From contig JAPKZC010000140.1 in NCBI GenBank assembly GCA_026394025.1, forward strand, positions 1 to 5,302: a stretch of DNA of 5,302 nucleotides. The letters run 5' to 3'. The notes beneath the pieces were generated by a model that was not told where the DNA came from, did no database searches, and saw only the letters and a list, made by a program, of their open reading frames with translations. Source of the stretch: Candidatus Solibacter sp. Lineage in GTDB: Bacteria > Acidobacteriota > Terriglobia > Bryobacterales > Bryobacteraceae. Positions 1-5,302 of this stretch are shown piece by piece. The position numbers and the translations under genes are program-made. Numbering within the stretch: the first letter of the stretch is position 1; each line of letters opens with the position of its first letter.

Positions 1-2
1 AT

Positions 3-934
3 CACTGGCACGCCCTGGCCATGATCGAGGCTGCCAAGGCCGGTGTCGATATGTACGTGCAAAAGCCGATCAGCGTGGATGTGGTGGAAGGCCAGGCGAT
101 GCTGGCGGCGGCCCGCAAGTACAAGCGCGTGGTGCAGGTGGGTACGCAGCGGCGCAGCACTCCGCATCTGATCGAGGCACGCAACCTGGTGCAGGAGGGG
201 AAACTCGGCCCCATCGGACACGTGGAAATCTATTCATACGGCGGAGGCCGGGCCACGGCCGCGCAGCCGGCGCCCGTGCCCGACACGCTGGATTGGGAGT
301 TCTGGGTTGGTCCCGCGCCCATGATGCCCTACAGCCCCGATATCCAACGTAGTTGGCGGCAGTTCATGGAGTATGGCAACGGCACCATTGGAGACATGGG
401 AATCCACATGTTCGACATGGTGCGCTGGTTCATGAACCTGGGATGGCCGAAACGAGTTTCGGCCTCAGCGTTTGGCAGCATCGCCGCTTCGGCGCATCGG
501 TGGATCCGGCCTACCCGTGGGGCGCCACTCTGTATGGCGAGCGCGGCACGCTGAAGGCCGGGGTCATGGGCTACGATTTTATTCCGGCGGGGCGGGGAGA
601 GCAGGCGATCCACAAAGACGTGACCTACGAGTTGGAACAGTATCCGGAAGACAAGACCGAGGCCCGGCTGGAACGGCATGTGGCGCCGGCCATCCGCGGT
701 CACATGAAAGACCTGCTGGCAAACATGGCGTCGCGCGGTAAGCCGGTGGCCGATATCGAGGAAGGCTTCATTTCCTCGTCGTGCTGCATCCTGGCGAATC
801 TCTCCATGCAACTGGGGCGGACGCTGGCCTGGGACGCGCCGAAAGGCATAGTTCAGGGCGACGAAGAAGCCAATCGTCTGCTGCGCAGACAATATCGCAA
901 GCCGTGGGTCCACCCCGAGGTGAAGACCGTATAG
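3..934 (+). pseudogene. Gfo/Idh/MocA-family oxidoreductase, 5'-truncated by the window and internally frameshifted/deleted
   Basis: This family comprises NAD(P)-dependent oxidoreductases acting on sugars, polyols or related compounds; the substrate here cannot be told. The first visible residues are HWHALAMIEAAKAG, followed by YVQKPIS. This is the end of the Rossmann domain, with the conserved active-site-region lysine (visible residue 21) in a QKP rather than EKP context. The GxGxxG nucleotide-binding start lies outside the window. GDMGIHMFDMVRW (visible residues 130-142) carries the D, H and D typical of the second domain. Reading runs in frame 3 to about base 460 (GWPKRVS), and the family sequence resumes in frame 2 from about base 458 (FGLSVWQHR, then YPWGATLYGERGTLK) to the TAG at 932-934. 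Without the shift, translation stops at TGA 552-554. Relatives, as I remember them, carry about 25 more residues between KRxS and the VWQHR motif, so a deletion of 3n+1 bases fits better than a single-base slip. Either a recent pseudogene or an assembly error is possible. Family assignment is sure; its status is not. Confidence 0.85.
445..464. repeat. Perfect 9-bp inverted repeat with 2-nt loop at the frameshift junction
   Basis: GGCCGAAAC (445-453) and its exact reverse complement GTTTCGGCC (456-464) are separated only by GA. The pairing stops at T444/T465. It sits where the oxidoreductase switches frame and where a stretch of conserved protein is missing. It may be what remains after loss of DNA lying between two inverted-repeat arms. 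There is no slippery heptamer next to it, so it does not look like a recoding signal. Confidence 0.8.
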
Positions 935-946
935 TCACCGTCTCGA

Positions 947-1558
947 TCAACTCTCCAGGCCCACCAGGCCGGCGGCAAACAGGCGGTCGTCCACCCGGCC
1001 CAACCGCGTACGGAGGCATGCCCGCAGCAGCGGCGTGTGCTTGATGGTCACCAGGTATTCCGGAATCGTCCAGATGTCCTCCTCCGCGGTCATCCAGTGA
1101 ATGGAATCGAAGCGGCGCAGGTTCACCGGCCGTGAATAATTGCGCAGGGTCTTCTCGCGCTTTGTGTTGTAGTAGTGCTCGAAGTAGCTCATCGCCAGTT
1201 CGCGGAGGGTGCGGTAGACCGGCTCGCGATAGCGCAGGCCGGAGTAGTTGGATTTGGCCAGCGCCCCCCAGTGGCCACGAAGCTGGAAGATGGCCAGCAC
1301 GTGGTCGTCGTCGCGCACGGCCTCGAAATCGAGTAGGAGCGGAGGGTGGCCGAGCATACGCAGCGCCGCGGCGCCGAACATCGCGCCTTCCATGCAATGC
1401 GCGGTACGGTCGCGTAGTACGCGGCGGGGAGAGCGGCATGTCTCGCCGGCACGCTCCTTGTTGTAAGGCAGGTCGTCCAGGAAGCGCTGGATCTTCCCCG
1501 GAGTGGTCAGGCGGCGGAATACGGCGCGTTCGGCGGCGGCGAAAGTGTGCGGGTCCAT
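947..1558 (-). CDS. Conserved uncharacterised transglutaminase-like protein
   Basis: The 203-residue protein has no signal peptide or membrane segment, so it is probably cytoplasmic. Its best-marked block is CRSPRRVLRDRTAHCMEGA (residues 41-59), then an AALRMLGHPPLLLD segment, DDDHVLAIF (83-91) and GHWGALAKSNYSGLRYREP (95-113). A cysteine at the head of a helix (C55), an LRxLGxPP element and a later histidine (H86) on a beta-strand-like segment match the Cys-His arrangement of the transglutaminase-like/papain-like fold. The third catalytic residue is unclear; N104 or a nearby residue is a guess. The C-terminal half (SYFEHYYN, RPVNLRRFDSIHWMTAEEDIW) is a recognisable conserved block to which I can give no function. 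I chose ATG at 1558 because the protein begins naturally with MDPHTF and leaves a gap from the divergent gene. A GTG at 1603 would add 15 residues. Neither start has a strong Shine-Dalgarno sequence. It converges on the broken oxidoreductase with only 12 bp between. The reaction is unknown; peptidase, amidase or a non-enzymatic role are all open. Confidence 0.8.
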   Translation of the reverse strand: MDPHTFAAAERAVFRRLTTPGKIQRFLDDLPYNKERAGETCRSPRRVLRDRTAHCMEGAMFGAAALRMLGHPPLLLDFEAVRDDDHVLAIFQLRGHWGALAKSNYSGLRYREPVYRTLRELAMSYFEHYYNTKREKTLRNYSRPVNLRRFDSIHWMTAEEDIWTIPEYLVTIKHTPLLRACLRTRLGRVDDRLFAAGLVGLES

Positions 1559-1591
1559 CGGCAACAGAGTAGCGTAGTTTGCCGGTGCGCC

Positions 1592-1599
1592 ACTATACT
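1592..1599. promoter_or_regulatory. Candidate near-symmetric -10 element shared by divergent genes
   Basis: The 47-bp gap between the two divergent genes contains TATACT on the plus strand (1594-1599). The overlapping bases 1592-1597 read TATAGT on the minus strand, so one site could open in both directions. On the plus strand the ATG at 1606 lies 6 nt past the hexamer, which would give a leaderless or nearly leaderless mRNA. On the minus strand the ATG at 1558 would have a leader of roughly 25 nt. I see no convincing -35 hexamer for either direction, so this is a tentative call. Confidence 0.4.
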
Positions 1600-1605
1600 G
1601 CACGT

Positions 1606-3246
1606 ATGCCGATCCTGCTGCCGATTCTGCTCTTCGCCGCCGCCGCCTCGCCCTACGACCTGGTGATCCGCAACGGGCACGTCATCGACGGAACCGGGTC
1701 TCCCTGGTATGCGGCCGATGTCGGGATCCGCGCTGGGAAGATCGCACAGATCGGACGCCTGGCGGACGCCCCGGCCAGACGCACCATTGACGCGCGCGGC
1801 ATGGTGGTGGGGCCGGGGTTCATCGACATGCTCGGGCAATCGGAGATGACCATTCTGGTCAACCCGCATCTGCCGTCCAAGATCTTCCAGGGAATCACCA
1901 CCGAGATCACCGGCGAGGGGTCAACCATCGCGCCGCTCAACGACGCCATCCTCAAAGCCGACCATGTCGCTTGGGAGCACTACGGCGTGCAGGCCACCTG
2001 GCGCACCTTCCGCGACTACTTCGCGCGGCTGCGCAAGCAGGGCGTCGGGATCAACCTGGCGAGCTACGTCGGGGCGACGCAGGTTCGTCGTATGGTGCTG
2101 GGCGATGACGACCGCGCACCCAGCGCGGCAGAATTGGAACGTATGAAAGCCCTGGTGCACGATGCCATGCGGGAGGGCGCGGTGGGGCTCTCCACCTCGC
2201 TGCAATATGCTCCGGCGCCGTATGCGAAGACCGCGGAGCTGATCGCGCTGGCGGCCGAAGCGGCGAAACTCGGCGGCAACTACGCCTCCCACATCCGCGA
2301 CGAGAGCAATGCCATCATCCCGGCGCTGGACGAGGCGTTCCGCATCGGGCGCGAGGCGAGGGTTCCCGTCGAGATCTGGCATTTGAAGGCCTCCGGAAAG
2401 TCCAACTGGGGGCGAATGCCAGAGATCGTGGCGCACATCGAGGCGGCCCGCAAATCCGGGCTGGACGTGGCGGCGGACACCTATGGGTATCCGGCGGCGT
2501 TCAATAGCTTCTCGGCCGTGATTCCGCCCTGGGCGCACGATGGCGGCGACCAGAAGATGATCGGGCGCCTCAAGGATCCAGCCATGCGCGCGCGCATCCG
2601 CAAGGACCTGGAAACGCCGTCCAGCGAGTGGAACAACGAGTGGCAGCAGGTGAAAGGCCCCGAATCTTTCGTGGTAAGCGCCGTGCAGAATCCCAAATTG
2701 ATTCCGCTCCAGGGGAAATCCATCGCGGAAATCGCCAGATTGTGGAACAAGGACCCAATCGACACCGCGTTCGACATCCTGATTGAGGATGAGGCGTTCA
2801 CCATGGTGGGCATGTTCATCATGGACGAGCCCGACGTGGCCTTCGCCATACGCCAGCCGTGGGTGTCCATTTGCAACGATTCGCAGGGCTCGGCGCTCGA
2901 TGGCGTGCTCGGCAAGGAGCATCCCCATCCGCGCGCGTTCGGCACGTTCCCAAGGATTCTGCGCAAGTACGTGCGCGAAGAGAAACTGCTGACGCTGGAG
3001 GACGCCATTCGCAAGTTCACGTCGCTGCCGGCGCAGCGCATGCGCTTCGCGGATCGCGGCGTGCTCAAGGCGGGGATGTGGGCCGACGTAGTGGTGTTCG
3101 ACCCGGAGACGGTGCGCGACCTGGCGACCTTTGATCAGCCCAATCAGCTTTCCGAAGGCATGCGCTTCGTGCTGGTGAACGGCGTGCCGGTCATCGAAGA
3201 AGGCAAGATGACAAATGCGCTACCGGGGAGGGTGCTGACGCGATAG
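1606..3246 (+). CDS. Exported amidohydrolase, N-acyl-D-amino-acid deacylase (D-aminoacylase) type
   Basis: The 546-residue protein has the amidohydrolase-superfamily layout of D-aminoacylases, which hydrolyse N-acyl-D-amino acids to a carboxylate and a free D-amino acid. A hydrophobic start (MPILLPILLFAAAAS) suggests export. A beta-sandwich segment follows (YDLVIRNGHVIDGTGSPWY, residues 17-35), then the barrel from PGFID (70-74). Retained family marks are YASHIRDE with H229, EIWHLKASGK with H259, an aspartate at D425 (ICNDSQ), HPRAFGTFPR (441-450) and the closing GxWADVVVFDPE (490-501). The usual HxH after GFID is instead MLGQSE (75-80), and the usual GNCG metal-site loop reads TGEGS (102-106). 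The metal site is therefore not the textbook one, and the exact substrate is uncertain. The start is debatable: ATG 1606 leaves a signal peptide without basic residues, whereas in-frame GTG 1585 or TTG 1579 would add arginines. I chose 1606 for its ATG. The gene appears to be transcribed alone, with 94 bp before the next gene. Confidence 0.85.
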   Translation: MPILLPILLFAAAASPYDLVIRNGHVIDGTGSPWYAADVGIRAGKIAQIGRLADAPARRTIDARGMVVGPGFIDMLGQSEMTILVNPHLPSKIFQGITTEITGEGSTIAPLNDAILKADHVAWEHYGVQATWRTFRDYFARLRKQGVGINLASYVGATQVRRMVLGDDDRAPSAAELERMKALVHDAMREGAVGLSTSLQYAPAPYAKTAELIALAAEAAKLGGNYASHIRDESNAIIPALDEAFRIGREARVPVEIWHLKASGKSNWGRMPEIVAHIEAARKSGLDVAADTYGYPAAFNSFSAVIPPWAHDGGDQKMIGRLKDPAMRARIRKDLETPSSEWNNEWQQVKGPESFVVSAVQNPKLIPLQGKSIAEIARLWNKDPIDTAFDILIEDEAFTMVGMFIMDEPDVAFAIRQPWVSICNDSQGSALDGVLGKEHPHPRAFGTFPRILRKYVREEKLLTLEDAIRKFTSLPAQRMRFADRGVLKAGMWADVVVFDPETVRDLATFDQPNQLSEGMRFVLVNGVPVIEEGKMTNALPGRVLTR

Positions 3247-3303
3247 AGACGAAATGGCAGGACGATTGCGCTTCTGCGGGCCGGCCAGCCTCCGGCATAG
3301 CGG

Positions 3304-3309
3304 TATACT
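3304..3309 (+). promoter_or_regulatory. Candidate -10 element for the E1 operon
   Basis: TATACT lies 31 nt before the E1 alpha ATG, which would place the transcription start near 3316 and give a leader of about 25 nt. The same hexamer occurs upstream of the deacylase. No good -35 match is found at 16-18 bp upstream, so the call rests on the hexamer and its position in the 94-bp intergenic gap. Confidence 0.4.
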
Positions 3310-3328
3310 ACCCGTTGACCCCAAACAC

Positions 3329-3333
3329 GAGGT
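3329..3333 (+). promoter_or_regulatory. Ribosome binding site deciding the E1 alpha start
   Basis: GAGGT ends 7 nt before the ATG at 3341, a normal Shine-Dalgarno spacing. It supports that start over the in-frame ATG at 3254, which would add 29 non-family residues and lies upstream of the candidate promoter. Confidence 0.65.
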
Positions 3334-3340
3334 AATTTCC

Positions 3341-4363
3341 ATGAGCGCGGTCCAAGCCACTGGTGCGGAAATACACAATGCGGCTTCGGCGGCCGGCACG
3401 CCCGAGGCTGAACTGGCCCAAAAGTGTCTCCACCACATGCTCCTCATGCGCGAAGTGGAAGATCGCATCGAGCGTAAGCTGTACCGTCAGGGGAAAGTGG
3501 TCGGAGGGGTTTACGTAGGGCGCGGACAGGAGGCCATACCGGTGGGCAGCGCGCTGGTGGCCCAGGCCGACGACGTGCTCTTTCCCTCTCACCGCGACAT
3601 GGCCGTATTCTTCGTCCGTGGAGTCTCCGCCCGGCGTGTCCTGGCCCAATACATGGGCCGGGTGGGTGGCCTGACGCGCGGCCGCGACGGCAATATGCAC
3701 ATGGGCGACATGAACGCCGGCGTGGTGTCGCTTATCAGCGCCCTGGCGGCCACTGTGCCAGTGGCGGCAGGCGCCGCACTCGCCATGCGCTACAAGGGAA
3801 TCAACGGCGTGGCCTTCAGCTATTTTGGCGATGGCTCCACCAGTCGCGGCGATTGGCACGAAGGCGTCAACTTCGCCAGCGTGCAGAAACTGCCCGTGGT
3901 CTTCATCTGCAACAACAACCAGTACGCGTATTCCACGCCCCTGAACCTGCAAATGGCCTGCACCAACGTGGCCGATCGCGGCCCTGCCTACAACATGCCG
4001 GCCGAAATTGTGGATGGTAACGACGTGCTGGCCGTGTACGAGGCTACGGTTCGTGCCGCCGCCTACGCGCGCGCCGGAAGCGGACCCTATCTGCTGGAGT
4101 GCAAGACCTTCCGCATGACCGGCCACTCTGCGCACGACGCGGCACACTATGTCCCCCAGGGGTTGTTCGACGAGTGGGGTAAACTCGACCCCATCGTGCG
4201 CCTGGAAAAGCGCATGCTCGAGCAATCGTGGGCCTTGCAGGGCGAGATCGATGAAGTGCACGCCGCCATCGCGCGTGAAGTGGACGATGCCGTGGCGTGG
4301 GCCGAGCAGAGCCCCTACCCCGACGCCGCTACCCTGCTGGACGACGTCTACGAGAGCCAATAG
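3341..4363 (+). CDS. Thiamine-diphosphate 2-oxoacid dehydrogenase, E1 component alpha subunit
   Basis: This is the alpha chain (340 residues, about the normal length for bacterial forms) of the alpha2beta2 E1 enzyme. E1 decarboxylates a 2-oxo acid on thiamine diphosphate and passes the acyl group to the lipoyl arm of E2. The thiamine diphosphate/Mg motif is clear: GDGSTSRG at residues 163-170, then CNNNQYAYS at 190-198. Also seen are YVGRGQEAIPVGSAL (58-72), FPSHRDM (81-87), GGLTRGRDGNMHMGD (109-123) and the active-site-side loop FRMTGHSAHDAAHYVP (257-272). The first 20 or so residues are Ala-rich and poorly conserved in type. The loop HSAHDAAHYVP is not the HSMSDPxxYR form of classical pyruvate dehydrogenase, so the substrate (pyruvate, branched-chain 2-oxo acid or acetoin) is open. 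The stop codon is two bases from the E1 beta start, showing one operon with likely translational coupling. The family is sure; the substrate is not, so no symbol is given. Confidence 0.93.
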   Translation: MSAVQATGAEIHNAASAAGTPEAELAQKCLHHMLLMREVEDRIERKLYRQGKVVGGVYVGRGQEAIPVGSALVAQADDVLFPSHRDMAVFFVRGVSARRVLAQYMGRVGGLTRGRDGNMHMGDMNAGVVSLISALAATVPVAAGAALAMRYKGINGVAFSYFGDGSTSRGDWHEGVNFASVQKLPVVFICNNNQYAYSTPLNLQMACTNVADRGPAYNMPAEIVDGNDVLAVYEATVRAAAYARAGSGPYLLECKTFRMTGHSAHDAAHYVPQGLFDEWGKLDPIVRLEKRMLEQSWALQGEIDEVHAAIAREVDDAVAWAEQSPYPDAATLLDDVYESQ

Positions 4364-4365
4364 CC

Positions 4366-5302
4366 ATGTCCACCACTTACCTGGAAGCCATTCGTGAAGG
4401 TCTTTGGGAGGAGATGGAGCGCGACCCCAACGTATTCTGTATCGGCGAGGATATCGGCGAGTATGGCGGCGCCTTCAAGGTGACTGCGGGATTCCTGGAG
4501 CGCTTCGGCGCCCGCCGCGTAGTGGATACGCCCATTTCCGAAGCGGCAATTGTGGGCGCATCCATCGGTGCGGGGTTGATGGGACTGCGGCCTGTAGCCG
4601 AGATGCAGTTCGCCGATTTCATCTCCTGCGGCTTCGACCAGATCGTCAATTTCGCCGCCAAGTGCCGTTACCGCTGGAACGCCGGCGTGCCCATCGTGAT
4701 TCGTTCGCCCTCCGGCGGCGGCATCCACGGCGGACCGTTTCATTCGCAGAATCCCGAGATGTGGTTCGTTCGCACCCCCGGCCTGAAAGTGGTGTGTCCG
4801 GCCACCGCGTACGATGCCAAAGGGCTGATTAAATCCGCCATCCGCGATAATGACCCGGTGCTCTTCTTCGAACACAAGGGCCTATACCGCAAGATCAAAG
4901 AGGACCTGCCTTCCGAAGAATACACGGTGCCCATCGGCAAGGCCAAAGTGGTGCGCGAAGGGCGCGACCTCAGCATCATCACCTACGGCGCCATGGTATG
5001 GACGGCGCTGGAAGCGGCGGAAATACTGGCCGCGGAAGGATGTAGCGTCGAAGTGGTGGACCTGCGCACCCTGGTGCCGCTGGATCGCGAGACCATCTGC
5101 GCCAGCGTACGCAAGACGTCCAAGGCGCTCTTGCTGCACGAGGACACGCGCACCGGCGGCATGGCCGGCGAACTCGCCGCCACCATCACCGAAAACGTCT
5201 TCGAATATCTGGACGGGCCCATCGTGCGGGTGACGGCGCCAGACACGCCGGTCCCCTTCAGCCCTCCGTTGGAGGAGGCCTTCCTGCCCAATGCGGAAAA
5301 GG
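4366..5302 (+). CDS. Thiamine-diphosphate 2-oxoacid dehydrogenase, E1 component beta subunit (3'-truncated by the window)
   Basis: The beta chain of E1 reads open for 312 codons to the window edge with no stop. The family is usually about 325 residues, so only the last few to about 15 should be missing. The N-terminal pyrimidine-binding domain shows IGEDIGEYGGAFKVT (26-40) and VDTPISEAAIVG (53-64), with E59 as the glutamate that activates thiamine diphosphate. It continues with AEMQFADFI and FDQIVNFAAKCRYRWN (90-105), and HGGPFHSQNPE (121-131) with H126 at the expected active-site histidine. A transketolase-type C-terminal domain follows from about residue 195 (VDLRTLVPLD, TGGMAGELA). FFEHKGLYR and the FADFI/FDQIVN block resemble branched-chain 2-oxoacid dehydrogenase beta subunits more than pyruvate dehydrogenase, though the GAFKVT and LRPVAE parts fit both. 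The ATG lies two bases after the E1 alpha stop, and a weak GAGAG at 4352-4356 could serve as ribosome binding site. An E2 gene would be expected downstream, outside this window. Confidence 0.93.
   Translation, partial: MSTTYLEAIREGLWEEMERDPNVFCIGEDIGEYGGAFKVTAGFLERFGARRVVDTPISEAAIVGASIGAGLMGLRPVAEMQFADFISCGFDQIVNFAAKCRYRWNAGVPIVIRSPSGGGIHGGPFHSQNPEMWFVRTPGLKVVCPATAYDAKGLIKSAIRDNDPVLFFEHKGLYRKIKEDLPSEEYTVPIGKAKVVREGRDLSIITYGAMVWTALEAAEILAAEGCSVEVVDLRTLVPLDRETICASVRKTSKALLLHEDTRTGGMAGELAATITENVFEYLDGPIVRVTAPDTPVPFSPPLEEAFLPNAEK

Noticed and set aside
445..464. Programmed ribosomal frameshift stimulated by the hairpin
   Set aside because: There is no slippery heptamer upstream, the frames overlap inside the hairpin itself, and conserved protein sequence appears to be missing, which frameshifting would not explain.
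919..939. Possible bidirectional terminator GGTGA / TCACC between the convergent genes
   Set aside because: It is a 5-bp stem with an 11-nt loop and no T-run on either side, too weak to call.
768..1439. A 223-codon minus-strand frame overlapping the transglutaminase-like gene and the end of the oxidoreductase
   Set aside because: It is Arg/Pro/Ala-rich, overlaps two better-supported genes in other frames and has no conserved motifs.
1921..2928. A 335-codon open frame antisense to the deacylase gene
   Set aside because: It is a shadow of the high-GC coding strand; the translation is Arg/His/Gly-rich and resembles no family I know.
3280..3296. Possible terminator hairpin GCCGG / CCGGC after the deacylase gene
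   Set aside because: The stem is only 5 bp with a 7-nt loop and no following T-run; it lies just upstream of the candidate -10 and is likely chance in GC-rich DNA.
3254..3340. Longer E1 alpha starting at the ATG at 3254
   Set aside because: The extra 29 residues do not look like the family. The candidate -10 and a well-spaced GAGGT both lie inside this segment and point to the ATG at 3341.
3308..4360. A 350-codon open frame antisense to almost the whole E1 alpha gene
   Set aside because: The plus-strand frame has unmistakable E1 alpha motifs. The antisense product is rich in His, Gly and Val with no family signal, as expected from high-GC codon bias on the opposite strand.

Overview
This is a GC-rich, gene-dense bacterial window with five protein-coding loci and no RNA genes, CRISPR arrays or transposases that I can see. 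Gene content and sequence style suggest Acidobacteriota, perhaps close to the Solibacter/Bryobacter group. The clues are a Gfo/Idh/MocA oxidoreductase with a V-Q-K-P motif, a small Cys/His transglutaminase-like protein of a type I recall from that group, and an exported amidohydrolase. That placement rests on recall of protein style, not on a search.

Layout: (1) 3-934, plus strand: the distal part of a Gfo/Idh/MocA-family oxidoreductase. It enters from the left edge and is broken near 456-464 by a frame change together with a missing stretch of roughly 25 residues. A perfect 9-bp inverted repeat sits exactly at the break. (2) 947-1558, minus strand: a conserved uncharacterised transglutaminase-like protein, convergent with gene 1 (12-bp gap) and divergent from gene 3 (47-bp gap). 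(3) 1606-3246, plus strand: an amidohydrolase of the N-acyl-D-amino-acid deacylase type with an N-terminal export signal and an altered metal-binding motif. (4) 3341-4363 and (5) 4366 to the right edge, plus strand: the alpha and beta subunits of a thiamine-diphosphate 2-oxoacid dehydrogenase E1, separated by two bases and evidently one operon.

How the genes work together: only E1 alpha and E1 beta form a clear functional unit. They build an alpha2beta2 decarboxylase that would feed a lipoyl E2, presumably encoded outside the window. The deacylase, the transglutaminase-like protein and the oxidoreductase have their own directions or promoters and show no obvious pathway link. Two TATACT -10-like elements lie upstream of the deacylase and of the E1 operon. 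The first is nearly symmetric and could also serve the divergent gene.

I found no evidence of a new multi-gene system. The items most worth a second look are the broken oxidoreductase with a hairpin at its junction, the deacylase lacking the HxH metal motif, and the uncharacterised Cys/His protein.
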